Below the pieces are notes generated by a model. It ran no database searches. It was not told the DNA's origin and saw nothing but the letters and a program-made list of their open reading frames with translations. Below, piece after piece: positions 24,962 to 36,172 of a stretch of 64,000 nucleotides of DNA (position 1 is its first letter; each line of letters starts with the position of its first letter). The position numbers and the translations under genes are program-made. The DNA lies in assembly GCA_028753945.1 (NCBI GenBank), contig JAPNXP010000003.1, forward strand, positions 1-64,000, written 5' to 3'. Source of the DNA: Hexactinellida sp. DTS-2022 (Eukaryota; Porifera; Hexactinellida).

Positions 24962-25078
24962 ATACAAAATTGCAGCCTGTGCCGACGCATGTCCCTTTGG
25001 TGGCACTATATTTTGTTGGTGGTTTATTGATAGTGCCTCCAAAGGAACATGCTGTCGGCGCAGGCTGCAATTTTGTAT
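24962..25078 (+). repeat. Palindromic hairpin cassette 4
   Basis: Outer pair changed on both arms: ACAAAATTGC left and GCAATTTTGT right instead of CC..GG, so pairing is kept. Shares the variant GCATGTCCC with copy 9 at 30943, showing the two are duplicates. Confidence 0.93.
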
Positions 25079-25810
25079 TTTTTTTGGCCAAGTCATCAAC
25101 GCCCAAGGTGTGAAGAACCATTTGTTAATTGGTCGGAGTTACAAGGAACGGTAGATAAATTTGAAGTTTGTTTCTATCATAAACCATCAAGAGTTTAATG
25201 CCATTCATTCATTATGTATTCATAATAAATTATAGTATTAGTAATATATTTTAGCAATGTTATCCACGGTTGTTTGAGTTGAGTCAACAAATTCCTTATA
25301 TTATTATAATTTATTTAATCCATTGTATAGTAATACTAGAATTAAAAAGAAGCCAGCTGGAATTTATAAGTTGAATCAATTTAATTATCGCAAGTTAAAC
25401 AATAGTGAAAGATTTAACAAGTTAAATCAATATAATTATTAAAAGTTGAAACAATGGAATTAGATTTCACAGTTTTATTGAAATTGAAGTGTTGAGTAAA
25501 CAAAGGAATTTCAACCCCCATTTATGGCAGAAATTAAACCAATTTTAACAAATTCTCTTCTCCCATCAGACGCAAAATTTTAAGATGAATCTAAATATGA
25601 AATAAAATTTTGGGGTTTATTAAAACATATTTTGAGTTATGGACCAGACAAATTTTGAAAGGTGTTAAAGATGTGTCCAAAATTTGTTAATCAAAAATCG
25701 TAACCCCAGGTGCAAATTAGACGGTCCCATCGCACCTACATGACAAGTTTCAGCCCATCAACTATAAAGCTCTGGCCAGGGCACCGTCTACGGAGAAAAA
25801 AAAAAAAAAT

Positions 25811-25924
25811 CCAAAATTGCATCCTGTGCCGACGCATGTTCCTTGGGTGGCACTATATTTTGTTGGTGGTTTATTGATAGTGCCTCCAATGGAACATGCT
25901 GTCGGCACAGGATGCAATTTTGGA
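25811..25924 (+). repeat. Palindromic hairpin cassette 5
   Basis: Left arm GCATCCTGTG and right arm CACAGGATGC: both arms changed, pairing kept. Inverted partner at 57136-57246. Confidence 0.93.
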
Positions 25925-26456
25925 TTTTTTTTTCGCCAAGTCATCATCACTATAAAGGTGTTAAATCATTTCAAAAAGGTGTTACAGAAGGCATCGACCC
26001 TTAGAGTGGTGGAAGTTTCGTTTTAGTTCACTTCCTTTTAGCGATATTCAAGTTTGAGTAGAATATAACAACTGATGACTCAGCATTTTCTATGTGAGTG
26101 TTGGGTCATCACCCAACATGAACTAACCCATTTTTAATATCGAATTAACAAAATTGTAAAAACACATTTTTTTAACGATGTCATCATCACCTCAAGGTGT
26201 CAAGACCCACTTGTATAGGTGGCACGTGCCATAAGGACCAATTGATAAATTGAAAGTTTGTTTCTATCTTCTATGATCTCTGAGATTTATGATATTTAAT
26301 TAATTAGTATATATAATTATTAATATTATTTATAATTTAACACCAATTTCAATGTCAACTTATATTTATTAAGTTTAATTATTTTGTCATAAATAATAAA
26401 TAAATTAATTTGTCCATCAAATTTCAATTCCGCACACTCGATAACCCCTAAAAAAT

Positions 26457-26569
26457 CCAAAATTGCACCCTGTGCCGACGCATGTTCCTTTGGTGGCACT
26501 ATATTTTATTGGTTGGTTATTGATAGTGCCTCCAAAGGAGCATGCTGTCAGACAGGGTGCAATTTTGGA
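26457..26569 (+). repeat. Palindromic hairpin cassette 6
   Basis: Left GCACCCTGTG, right ACAGGGTGC: outer substitution matched on both arms, but the right arm has lost bases in GTCAGACAG. Joins directly to ATAACCCCTA of the preceding long unit, without a docking sequence. Confidence 0.92.
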
Positions 26570-26584
26570 TTTTTTTTCGCCCAG

Positions 26585-27390
26585 TCATCATCACTATGAA
26601 GGTGTTAAATTATTTCAGAAAGGTGTTTCAGAAGGCAACGACCCTTTAGAGTGGTGGAAGTTTCCATTCAGCTCACTTCATTAAAGAGATATTCTAGTTT
26701 CAGTAGAATATAATCTGTAATGACTCAGCATTTTTTAAGTGGGTGTTGGGTCATCAACCAACATTAACTAACCCATTTTAAATATCGAATTAACAAAATT
26801 GTAAAAACACATTTTTTTAACGATGTCATCATCACCTCAAGGTGTCAAGACCCACTTGTATAGGTGGCACGTGTCATAAGGACCAATTGATATATTGAAA
26901 GTTTGTTTCTATCTTCTATGATCTCTGAGATTTATGATATTTAATTAATTAGTATAAATAATTATTAATATTATTTATAATATGACACCAATTTCAATGT
27001 CAACATACAATTATTAAGTTCAATTATTTTGTCATAAATAATTAATTAATTAATTTATCTATCAAATTTCAATTCCGCACACTCGATAACCTCTAATATA
27101 CAAATTGGAAGCTTCTATATAAGTTAAATACAAACTGAATTATTTATAATTAATTACGTCAGTATATTAACAGTGCAATTATATTCTCGCAGAAGTAAAT
27201 ATAATCACATAATATGTCGTTGTTATGAAATATATAATCTTAATTTTCAATTGCAAATTAGAAGCCAGCTTGAATTCACAAGTTAAATCAATATAATTAT
27301 AGCAAGTTGAATCACTAGAGTAGGATTTAACAAGTTAAATCAATATAATTATTACAAGTTGAAACAATGGAATTAGATTTAACACTTTAC
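26585..27390. repeat. Near-identical duplication, copy A (partner 43367-44172)
   Basis: From ATCATCACTATGAAGGTG to ATTAGATTTAACACTTTACT the two segments differ at only a few sites by eye (for example CAAATTAG versus CAAAATAG near 27265), much less than other unit pairs. They are 16.8 kb apart, so a recent copying event links domains 2 and 3. Confidence 0.85.
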
Positions 27391-27433
27391 TGAAACTGAA
27401 GTGTGAGTAAACAAAGAAATTTAAGCCCCCATT

Positions 27434-27568
27434 TGTGGCAGAAATTAAACCCCTTATTGAAAGATTTCTTCTCCCATCAGACGCAGAATTTTACGGTGAA
27501 TCCAAATATGAAATAAAATTTGCGGGTTTAGTAAAACATATTTTGAGTTATGGACCAGACAAATTTTG
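27434..27568 (+). CDS. 44-codon repeat frame, GTG-start variant
   Basis: Open to TGA, but the ATG is GTG here (VAEIKPLIERFLLPSDAEFY at the start). Other differences: SKYEIKFAGLV. Possibly not translated. Confidence 0.25.
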
Positions 27569-27718
27569 AAAGGTGTTAAAGATGTGTCCAAAATTTGTTA
27601 ATAAAAAATCGTAACCCCAGGTGCAAATTAGACGGTCCCATCGCACCTACATGCCAAGTTTCAGCCCATCAACAATTAAGCTCTGGCCATTGCACCGTCT
27701 ACGGAGAAAAAAAAAAAA

Positions 27719-27826
27719 AATTGCAGCTGTGCCGACGCATGTTCCTTTGGTGGCACTATATTTTGTTGGTGGGTCATTGATAGTGCCTCCAAAAGAACAT
27801 GCTGTCAGCACATCTGCAATTTTGGA
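27719..27826 (+). repeat. Palindromic hairpin cassette 7
   Basis: Left GCAGCTGTGCCGAC, right GTCAGCACATCTGC: two unpaired changes. The base of the left arm is a pure A run from the docking end. Confidence 0.9.
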
Positions 27827-28271
27827 TTTTTTTTCGCCAAGTCATCAACGCCTCAAGGTGTCATGATCCATTTCTTAATTGATCCGAGCCACAAGGACGG
27901 GAGATAAATTTGAAGTTTGTTTCTATCATAAACCATCTTGAGTTTAATGCCATTCATTCATTATGTATTGATAATAAATTATATTATTAGTTATTTATTT
28001 TAGCAATGTTATCCATGGTTGGTTGAGTTGAGTCAACAAATTCCTTATATTATATTATTTAATTTAATCAATTGTATAGTAATACTAAAATTAAATAGAA
28101 GCCAGCTGGAATTTATAAGTTAAATCAATATAATTATCGCAAGTTGAATCACTAGAGTAGGATTTAACAAGTTAAATCAATATAATTATTACAAGTTGAA
28201 ACAATAGAATTAGATTTAACACTTTACTGAAATTGAAGTGTCAGTAAACAAAGAAATTTCAACCCCCATTT

Positions 28272-28406
28272 ATGGCAGAAATTGACCCCTTTATTGAAAA
28301 ATTTCTTCTCCCATCAGACGCAGAATTTTATGGCGAATCCAAATGTGAAATAAAATTTTGGGGTTTAGTAAAACATTTTTTGAGTTATGGACCAGACAAA
28401 TTTTGA
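28272..28406 (+). CDS. Recurring 44-codon reading frame (representative copy)
   Basis: ATG to TGA, 44 residues: begins MAEIDPFIEKFLLPSDAEFY, continues GESKCEIKFWGLVKHF and ends LSYGPDKF. I do not recognise it. The ATG has G at +4 (TTTATGG). The same frame is intact with an ATG at 29207, 30652, 31504, 32650, 40684, 42114, 44217, 49356, 50211 and, inverted, at 54670, 56105, 59537 and 60395 (start positions), and with GTG at 27434. It is interrupted in six others. The first 14 residues vary most; PSDAEFYGES, CEIKF and SYGPDKF are steady. It is soluble in composition, with no signal or membrane segment. Because the copies are young duplicates, conservation of the frame is weak evidence of function: it may be an accidental frame in a repeat. 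Confidence 0.3.
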   Translation: MAEIDPFIEKFLLPSDAEFYGESKCEIKFWGLVKHFLSYGPDKF

Positions 28407-28572
28407 AAGGTGTTAAAGATGTGTCAAGAATTTGTTAATACAAAATCGTAACCCCAGGTGCAAATTAGACGTCGACTCCGAATCTACATGCCAAGTTTCA
28501 GCCCTCTATGTATACAGGTGTGGCCAGGGCACCTGCTACGGAGAAATAATAATAATAATAAAAATAATAATA

Positions 28573-28702
28573 AAGGCAGTGATTCTAATACTGGGCCACT
28601 ATACTATAGTATAGTCGGCACAGTAAAAAATAATAAAAATAATAATAATAAAGGCAGTGATTCCAATACTGGGCCACTATACTATAGTATAGTCGGCACA
28701 GT
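28573..28702 (+). repeat. Small palindromic cassettes, 2 copies
   Basis: Two GGCAGTGATTC subtypes. No hairpin follows: the sequence continues as AATAAACAAATTGGAAGC, the middle of a long unit, so the array marks a junction. Confidence 0.92.
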
Positions 28703-29206
28703 AATAAACAAATTGGAAGCATCTATATAAGTCATATACTGACTGAATTAATTATAATTAATTACGTCAGTATATTAACAGTGCAATAATATTAACGCAG
28801 AAGTAAATATAATCACATAATCTGTCGTTGTTGTGGTATGTAAAATCTTAACGGTTCTATCATAAACCATCTTTAGTTTAATGCCATTCATTCATTACTT
28901 ATTGATAATAAATTAAATTATTAGTTATTTATTTTAGCAATGTTATCCACGGTGATTTGAGTTTAGTCAACAAATTCCTTATATCATTATATTTTATTTA
29001 ATCCATTGTATAGTAATACTACAATTAAATAGAAGCCAGCTGGAATTTATAAGTTGAATCAATATATTTATCTCAAGTTGAAACAATAGAGTAAGATTTA
29101 ACAAGTTAAATCAATATAATTATTACAAGTTGAAACAATAGAATTAGATTTAACACTTTTACTGAAATCGAAGTGCGAGTAAACAAAGAAATTTCAAACC
29201 CCATTT

Positions 29207-29341
29207 ATGGCAGAAATTAAACTTATTTTTGAAAATATTCCTCTCCCATCAGACGCAGAATTTTATGGTGAATCCAAATGTGAAATAAAATTTGGGGGTT
29301 TAGTAAAACATATTTTGAGTTATGGACCAGACAAATTTTGA
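29207..29341 (+). CDS. 44-codon repeat frame
   Basis: Start region MAEIKLIFENIPLPSDAEFY; otherwise as the representative copy. Identical to the inverted copy at 55971-56105. Confidence 0.3.
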   Translation: MAEIKLIFENIPLPSDAEFYGESKCEIKFGGLVKHILSYGPDKF

Positions 29342-29506
29342 AAGGTGTTAAAGATGTGTCAAAAATTCGTTAATCAAAAATCGTAACCCCAGGTGCAAAT
29401 TAGACGGTCCATACGCACCTACATGCCAAGTTTCAGCCTATCAACTATAAAGCTCAGGCCAGGGCACCGTCTACGGAGAAAAAATAAAAATAATAATAAT
29501 AAAAAT

Positions 29507-29620
29507 CCAAAATTGCAGCCTGTGCCGACGCATGTTCCTTTGGTGGCACTATATTTTGGTGGTGGTTTATTGATAGTGCCTCCATAGGAACATGCTGTCG
29601 GCGCAGGCTGCAATTTTGGA
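29507..29620 (+). repeat. Palindromic hairpin cassette 8
   Basis: Main type with GGCGCAGG on the right arm and an unpaired CCATAGG in the inner arm. Its inverted partner is cassette 22. Confidence 0.92.
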
Positions 29621-30651
29621 TTTTTTTTCCGCCATGTCATCATCACTATGAAGGTGTTAAATTATTTCAGAAAGGTGTTTCAGAAGGCAACGACCCTTAG
29701 AGTCGTGGAAGTTTCCATTTAGTTCATATAATTTTCGAGATATTCAAGTTTGAGTAGAATATAATAGCTGATGACTCAGCATTTTTTATGTGTGTGTTGG
29801 GTCATCACCCAACATCAACTAACCCATTTTAAATATCGAATTAACAAAATTGTAAAAATACATTTTTTTGACGATGTCATAATCACCTCAAGGTGTCAAG
29901 ACCCACTTGTATAGGTGGTACCTGGTCCTGGAATAAGGACCAATTGATAAATTGAAAGTTTTTTCTATCTTGTATCATCTCTGAGATTAATGAAATTAAT
30001 CTAATTAGTATAAATATTTAATTTATTTATTTATTATTTAACACCATTATTATATACAGCAAAATAAATTAAGTTCAATTATTTGCAATTATTATTAATT
30101 TAAATTGAATTTCACTATAATATTTGAATTCCACGCACTCGATAACCCCAATAATCTATTTGGAACCGTCTATAAGTTAAATACAAAATGAATTAATTAT
30201 AATTAATTAAGTCAGTCATTAATTGTGCAAGAATATTCTCGCCGAAATAAATATAATCACTTAATCTGTCGTTGTTGTGGAATGTAAAATCTTAACGGTT
30301 CTATCATAAACCATCTAGAGTTTAATGCCATTCATTCATTATGTATTGATAATAAATTATATTATTAGTTATTTATTTTAGCAATGTTATCCACGGTTAA
30401 GTTGAATTAAGTCAACAAATTCCTTATATTATAATATTTTATTTCATCCATTGTATAGTAATACTAGAATTAAATAGAAGCCAGCTGGAATTTATAAGTT
30501 AAATCAATATAATTATCGCAAGTTGAATCACTAGAGTAGGATTTAACAAGTTAAATCAATATAATTATTACAAGTTTAAACAATGGAATTAGATTTAACA
30601 GTTATACTGAAACTGAAGTGTGAGTAAACAAAGAAATTTCAACCCCCATTT

Positions 30652-30786
30652 ATGGCAGAAATAAAACTCTTTATTGAAAGTTTTCTTCTCCCATCAGACG
30701 CGGAATTTTATGGTGAATCCAAATGTGAAATAAAATTTGGGGGTTTAGTAAAACATATTTTGTGTTATGGACCAGACAAATTTTGA
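30652..30786 (+). CDS. 44-codon repeat frame
   Basis: MAEIKLFIESFLLPSDAEFY at the start and a Cys variant ILCYGPDKF at the end, shared with 49356 and 50211, which groups these three units. Confidence 0.3.
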   Translation: MAEIKLFIESFLLPSDAEFYGESKCEIKFGGLVKHILCYGPDKF

Positions 30787-30942
30787 AAGGTGTTAAAGAT
30801 GTGTCAAAAGTTTCTTAATCAAAAATCGTTACCCCAGGTGCAAATTAGACGGTCCCATCGCACCTACATGCAAAGTTTAAGCCCATCAACTATAAAGCTC
30901 TGGCCAGGGCACCGTCTACGGAGAAAAAATAATAATAAAAAA

Positions 30943-31058
30943 TACAAAATTGCAGCCTGTGCCGACGCATGTCCCTTTGGTGGCACTATATTTTGTTGGT
31001 GGTTTATTGATAGTGCCTCCAAAGGAACATGCTGTCGGCGCAGGCTGCAATTTTGTAT
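30943..31058 (+). repeat. Palindromic hairpin cassette 9
   Basis: Same ACAAAATT/AATTTTGT double-arm change and GCATGTCCC variant as cassette 4. Confidence 0.93.
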
Positions 31059-31503
31059 TTTTTTTAGCCAAGTCATCAACGCCCAAGGTGTGAAGAACCA
31101 TTTGTTAATTGGTCGGAGTTACAAGGAACGGTAGATAAATTTGAAGTTAGTTTCTATCATAAACCATCAAGAGTTTAATGCCATTCATTCATTATGTATT
31201 GATAATAAATTATATTATTAGTTATTTATTTTAGCAATGTTATCCATGGTTGGTTGAGTTGAGTCAACAAATTCCTTATATTATAATATTTTATTTAATC
31301 CATTGTATAGTAATACTAGAATTAAATAGAAGCCAGCTGGAATTTATAAGTTAAATCAATATAATTATCGCAAGTTGAATCACTAGAGTAGGATTTAACA
31401 AGTTAAATCAATATAATTATTACAAGTTTAAACAATGGAATTAGATTTCACAGCTTTACTGAAATTGAAGTGTGAGTAAACAAAGAAATTTCAACCCCCA
31501 TTT

Positions 31504-31638
31504 ATGGCAGAAATTGATCCCTTTATTGAAAAACTTCTTCTCCCATCAGACGCAGAATTTTATGGCGAATCCAAATGTGAAATAAAATTTGGGGGTTTAG
31601 TAAAACAATTTTTGAGTTATGGACCAGACAAATTTTGA
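31504..31638 (+). CDS. 44-codon repeat frame
   Basis: MAEIDPFIEKLLLPSDAEFY, with VKQFLSYGPDKF at the end. Confidence 0.3.
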   Translation: MAEIDPFIEKLLLPSDAEFYGESKCEIKFGGLVKQFLSYGPDKF

Positions 31639-31804
31639 AAGGTGTTAAAGATGTGTCAAAAATTTGTTAATAAAAAATCGTAACCCCAGGTGCAAATTAG
31701 ACGTCGACTTCGAATCTACATGCCAAGTTTCAGCCCTCTATGTATACAGGTGTGGCCAGGGCACCTGCTACGGAGAAATAATAATAATAATATAAATAAT
31801 AATA

Positions 31805-32080
31805 ATAAAGGCAGTGATTCCAATACTGGGCCACTATACTATAGTATAGTCGGCACAGTAAAAATAATAATAATAATAATAAAGGCAGTGATTCTAATAC
31901 TGGGCCACTATACTATAGTATAGTCGGCACAGTAATAATATAAATAAAGGCAGTGATTCCAATACTGGGCCACTATACTATAGTATAGTCGGCACAGTAA
32001 TAATAAAAAAATAATAAAAATAATAAAGGCAGTGATTCCAATACTGGGCCACTATACTATAGTATAGTCGGCACAGTAAT
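31805..32080 (+). repeat. Small palindromic cassettes, 4 copies
   Basis: Four GGCAGTGATTC subtypes with TAATAATAATA spacers of differing length, followed by hairpin 10. Confidence 0.94.
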
Positions 32081-32088
32081 AAAAAAAT

Positions 32089-32202
32089 CCAAAATTGCAG
32101 ACTGTGCCGACGCATGTTCCTTTGGTGGCACTATATTTTGTTGTTTGTTTATTGATAGTGCCTCCAAAGGAACATGCTGTCGGCACAGTCTGCAATTTTG
32201 GA
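32089..32202 (+). repeat. Palindromic hairpin cassette 10
   Basis: Left GCAGACTGTG, right CACAGTCTGC: matched change on both arms, so the whole outer stem is perfect. Confidence 0.94.
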
Positions 32203-32649
32203 TTTTTTTTCGCCCAGTCATCAACGCCTCAAGGTGTCAAAAACCATTTGTTTATTTGTCCGAGTCACAAGGAAAGGTAGATAAATTTGAAGTTTGTTTC
32301 TACCATAAACCATCTTTAGTTTACTGCCATTCATTCATTATATATTGTTAATAAATTATAGTATTAGTTATTTATTTTAGCAATGTTATCCACGGTTAAG
32401 TTGAATTAAGTCAACAAATTCCTTATATTATAATATTTTATTTAATCCATTGTTTAGTAATACTACAATTAAATAGAAGCCAGCTGGAATTTATAAGTTA
32501 AATCAATATAATTATCGCAAGTTGAATCACTAGAGTAGGATTTAAGAAGGTAAATCAATAAAATTATTACAAGTTGAAACAATGGAATTAGATTTCACAG
32601 TTTTACTGAAATTGAAGTGTGAGTAAACAAAGAAATTTCAACCCCATTT

Positions 32650-32784
32650 ATGGCAGAAATTGACACCTTTATTGAAATATTTTTTCTCCCATCAGACGCA
32701 GAATTTTATGGCGAATCTAAATGTGAAATAAAATTTGGGGGTTTAGTAAAACAATTTTTGAGTTATGGACCAGACAAAATTTGA
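32650..32784 (+). CDS. 44-codon repeat frame
   Basis: MAEIDTFIEIFFLPSDAEFY, ending SYGPDKI because of AAAATTTGA. Confidence 0.28.
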   Translation: MAEIDTFIEIFFLPSDAEFYGESKCEIKFGGLVKQFLSYGPDKI

Positions 32785-32945
32785 AAGGTGTTAAAGATGT
32801 GTCATAAATTTGTTAATAAAAAATTGTAACCCCAGGTGCAAATTAGACGCTCCCATCGCACCTACATGCCAAGTTTCAGCTCTCTATGTATAAAGGTGTG
32901 GCCAGGGCACCGTCTACGGAGAAAAAATAAAAATAATAATAATAA

Positions 32946-33203
32946 AGGCAGTGATTCCAATACTGGGCCACTATACTATAGTATAGTCGGCACAGTAAAA
33001 ATAATAAAGGCAGTGATTCCAATACTGGGCCACTATACTATAGTATAGTCGACACAGTAATAATATACCAAGGCAGTAAGATTAGAACTGGGCCACTATA
33101 CTATAGTATAGTCGGCACAGTAATAATATTAATAATAATAATATACCAATGCAATAAGATTAGAACTGGGCCACTATACTATAGTATAGTCGGCACAGTA
33201 ATA
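32946..33203 (+). repeat. Small palindromic cassettes, 4 copies, right edge of domain 2
   Basis: Two GGCAGTGATTC and two AAGATTAGAACT subtypes; the second has GTCGACACAG. The mosaic domain ends exactly after the last GTCGGCACAGTAATAA. Confidence 0.93.
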
Positions 33204-33350
33204 ACTCTTTAATGCAGGGTACAATCTTAAAACTCTTTGAATTGCAGGTAGAAGAGATAGCCACCTTGTCTTACTGTATCCGAATACCTTTTTATACGCT
33301 ATATCATTAATTAATTTGTACGTTCAATTCGTTCGTTCGTTCTTTCCTTC

Positions 33351-33388
33351 AACTAAATTGTATACACCTGCATGTATACAATTTAGTT
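33351..33388. repeat. Perfect inverted repeat, 16-bp arms
   Basis: AACTAAATTGTATACA and its reverse complement flank the six-base loop CCTGCA. It is unrelated to the two cassette families and lies 150 bases beyond the domain edge. Confidence 0.92.
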
Positions 33389-33438
33389 AGTTCTATTAAT
33401 GATTTATTAATAGCATACAGAAGTGCACAAGTTTTTAT

Positions 33439-33704
33439 ATACCGTATATACTCTAATAGTAGCCCCTATTCGAATAATCGCCTACCTCCAATAATAGCCC
33501 ACCCAAATTAGCAAATACAAATTTACTACCGGTACCCTGAGTAAATTTCTTTATGTAATATTAGTCGAGATACGATTATCAACCGAAAATACTAAATATA
33601 TTGTATCAACATGTGATATTCTCGAAAAATCACAAAAATTATTGGTCAGAAAATGGCCTAAAAAACAATAATCGCCTAGGCTACTATTCGAATAAATACG
33701 GTAT
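33439..33704. mobile_element. MITE with ATACCGTAT ends
   Basis: The left end ATACCGTATATACTCTAATA and the right end (reverse complement) ATACCGTATTTATTCGAATA are inverted repeats; AATAATCGCCTA lies inside both. About 265 bp; superfamily not certain. Confidence 0.7.
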
Positions 33705-33737
33705 TTAGATATGAATAAGTGTTTATATAAATTCCTA

Positions 33738-33908
33738 TTTGAACTAGATAAATATTTTCTCTATTCTGTTTTACCTCAGGGTATGGCAGCAAAGCGGCCG
33801 TTATTTGTATTACATAGTGTCTACCATGAACGAACTATTGTCGCGAATTGGCCTTTGTGAGAGAGTGATCCGTCGCAAAGCTACCGAGACCGATGTGCTC
33901 GTACTATT
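33738..33908 (+). mobile_element. Helitron-like tail
   Basis: CTCTATTCTGTTTTACCTCA, GCAGCAAAGCGGCCGTT and GAGAGAGTGATCCGTCGCAA then GACCGATGTGCTCGTACTA: the stem-loop tail of the Helitron-like family, without its own left end in place. TACTATTATATACACAAGGA follows, as after the tail at 62065. Confidence 0.6.
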
Positions 33909-33951
33909 ATATACACAAGGATGGGTGTGTGTGTATCTATCTATCTATCTA

Positions 33952-34335
33952 TCTCTTTATTAAAAGAGGAATTCTTGTGTGTTTGTGAGTGTGTGATGTG
34001 TGTGTGTGTGTTTGTCCAGAATTAATTGGAAAGACTACGAGTCCTAGAAAGCTGAATATTTGTATACAGGGGTAAATGTGTACTGCGACAACGATCTATT
34101 GTTTTTTGAAGAGAAATATTTGCATTTGAAGGTGAAAAAATATGCTAGCCAATTAAATTCGAGGGTTTGTTAGTATGGATTAGCAGATTTCATCAATTAG
34201 TATAAATAGATTGTGCATTATAGAAATATTTTCTGAGGCTCCAATTTGATTGTTTGAAAATATATTAATTTAACAAATCAATCCTTTGTCTATTCTATTG
34301 CCTATTTTTATTTTAGTATTATTTTGATTCGAGCT
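33952..34335 (+). mobile_element. Helitron-like element D, 5' portion
   Basis: Starts A|TCTCTTTATTAAAAGAGGAA, then TG/TTTG microsatellite, GTCCAGAATTAATTGGAAAG, ACTACGAGTCCTAGAAAGCT and the shared 220-bp segment in inverted orientation. It stops where another left-end sequence begins, so the 3' part is missing. Confidence 0.65.
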
Positions 34336-34410
34336 TTCGATTGTTGTGTGTGCGTGTGTGTGTTTTCCGGATTCTATTAAAGTGATGGGGGAAAAGAAAC
34401 CGCATTAATA
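34336..34410 (+). mobile_element. E1/E2-type Helitron-like left-end fragment
   Basis: GATTGTTGTGTGTGCG, TCCGGATTCTATTAAAGTGA and TGGGGGAAAAGAAACCGC match the left 100 bases of E1 and E2 but lack the terminal TCTATATTATT. Confidence 0.65.
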
Positions 34411-34968
34411 TATGACTACTATATTGCCCGTCGCTTTGCTGACGTAATATGGAAATATTTTCATGATACATTTGATATGGATATTATATAGCGGCCTATG
34501 TACAGATTACTGATAATTTATATATATCAGTCATTATAGCAAGCCCACCTTCAAAACCTCTTTGTATACTACATTTCGGGTGTATTTTACATTAGTCTCC
34601 CTATCTGAGCGATTTTCAGCTACGCGAACTTCAGGATCAAGCGTCTCCTTTTCTGATTATTTCTATTGGAGGCATTATCAGCTCGCGAACTTCGGGATTA
34701 AGGCGTGTTTTCTTTTCAACATTTGATTGCCCCATTAACGCATGGCACACATTTCCTTAGGTCTATGTGATATTTTCGATGAGTTGCCGGGTTTGTAAAA
34801 ACTTCCATTAAATATTTAACAAAATGATTTTTTTCCATATGTGGTATTTATTCAAAAAATGAATGTCAACAATGCATATTGAGAAATAAATATTAGTGGT
34901 TGAATTGGGCCAATCAAAATGCGATTTGAGATCGGTTGCGGACACACACACACACACAGACACTGCTC
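34411..34968. other. Unassigned, with a local duplication
   Basis: No gene recognised. GCGAACTTCAGGATCAAGCG (about 34626) and GCGAACTTCGGGATTAAGGC (about 34684) are a diverged 58-bp tandem duplication. On the minus strand 34850-34955 looks like another Helitron-type left end (TG run then TCCGCAACCGATCTC). Confidence 0.4.
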
Positions 34969-34969
34969 T

Positions 34970-35778
34970 ATTAATAGTACGAGCCCTTCTGTCTCGGTTG
35001 CTTAGCGACGGATCACTCTCTAACAAAAGTCGCTTCGCGACTGTTGTTCTTTCATGTTAGGCACTACGCGATACAATTAACGGCCGCTTCGCGGCCTTTC
35101 CCTCCCCAAAGCAATCACATTAATAATGAGTTTTAATAGCTCAATAAATTTCAGTTGCACGATAAGAAAGCTCGAATCAAAATAATACTAAAGAAAAACA
35201 GGCAATAGAATAGACAATTTATTGATTGGTTAAATGAATTTATTTTCAATCAATCAAATTCGAGCCTCAGAAAATATTTATATTATGCACAATCTATTTA
35301 TACTAATTGATGAAATCTGATAATTATATAATCCATACTAACAAACCCTCGAATTTAATTGGCTTAAACTGGATTATTAAATTTGCATTTTGCTATACCT
35401 GTGTTGGTACGATACACTATTTATGGTTGATTAGTGCAGGGACTAATTAATTAACTGTGTCACAATCAGAAGAAAAATGTGAATTCGTGAACTGCTATCA
35501 GGTGTAGAAATTTAGTGTACGTCTAATGCTTTGAATTTTCTACAGATCGGAGCAAAATTGGGAAGCTAGTACAAAATATCTGTTTTTCGCAACTGTGACG
35601 TCATAACCCCGTTATTTTGTTTCAAAAACCAATAGATCGTTGTCGCAGTACAAAATTACCCCTGCATGCCAATTTTCAGCTTTCTAGGACTCGTAGTCTT
35701 TTCAATTAATTCTGGACAAACACACAAACACACAAACAAACAAACACACAAACAACAATTCCTCTTTTTATATATAGA
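34970..35778 (-). mobile_element. Helitron-like non-autonomous element C
   Basis: On the minus strand it starts A|TCTATATATAAAAAGAGGAA at 35778, followed by TTTG repeats, GTCCAGAATTAATTGAAAAG, ACTACGAGTCCTAGAAAGCT, a 330-bp body also present at 53212-53530, the 220-bp shared segment, and the stem-loop tail (GGCCGCGAAGCGGCC, CGCGTAGTGCCTAA, GTCGCGAAGCGAC) ending AAGGGCTCGTACTATTA. The most complete copy of this subfamily in the window. Confidence 0.72.
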
Positions 35779-35785
35779 TAGATAT

Positions 35786-36172
35786 ATGTTATGTCGATTT
35801 TATCAAATGTTGATTTTACAAAATCAACATGTCGATTTTACAAAATCAACATGAATCAACGGAACTAAAACAAGTGTATGACTTTGGCTATATTACTCGG
35901 ATAAGCCTAGGTTTATTGCATTTTGTTCAGAATTCGCTTCATCCAAGTATATACCGACTTGTATGAAGAAAATTATTACCAAAATGAAATTTCTTTACTA
36001 GAATGAAACAATATTCTAGGGTGATTTTGCAAAATCAACTAATTAAAAATGTCGATTTTATAGAATCAACTATTTTACAAATTAAACTTAAGTTTCTATG
36101 TTGATTTAACAAAATCGACATTTTGGATGTTGATTTTGTAAAATCGACTATTTGACAAAATCGACATAACAT
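35786..36172. mobile_element. 387-bp palindromic element with internal GTYGATTTT palindromes
   Basis: Both ends read inward ATGTTATGTCGATTTT(A/G)TCAAAT then GATTTTACAAAATCAACAT (about 50-bp inverted repeats). About seven 20-bp palindromes like GTTGATTTTACAAAATCAAC lie in two clusters, 35790-35852 and 36020-36165. No target duplication is clear. A Helitron-like left end abuts it on each side. Confidence 0.7.

Larger units (their letters stand above)
28704..30310. repeat. Inverted duplication arm (partner 55010-56612)
   Basis: Runs from AACAAATTGGAAGCATCTAT to the TAACGGTTCTATCATAAACC block. Matches the minus strand at 55010-56612, including shared rare variants such as TTATATCATTATATTTTATT and CGGTCCATACGCACC. 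Local differences near 29920 (GGTACCTGGTCCTGG) show later change. Confidence 0.85.
23821..33203 (+). repeat. Mosaic repeat family, domain 2 (forward)
   Basis: About eleven joined units. A short unit is about 850 bp: docking sequence (CCCCAGGTGCAAATTAGACG ... GGCCAGGGCACCGTCTACGG), A-rich or TAA-rich spacer, cassettes and/or hairpin, GCCAAGTCATCAACGCCCAA, ATGTATTGATAATAAATT, ACAAGTTGAAACAATGGAAT, the 44-codon frame, then GGTGTTAAAGATGTGTC and the next docking sequence. Long units add about 800 bp beginning GCCATGTCATCATCACTATG and ending near AACAGTGCAATTATATTCTC. Units differ in cassette number and long or short form, and junctions between forms fall at the hairpins. Confidence 0.93.
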
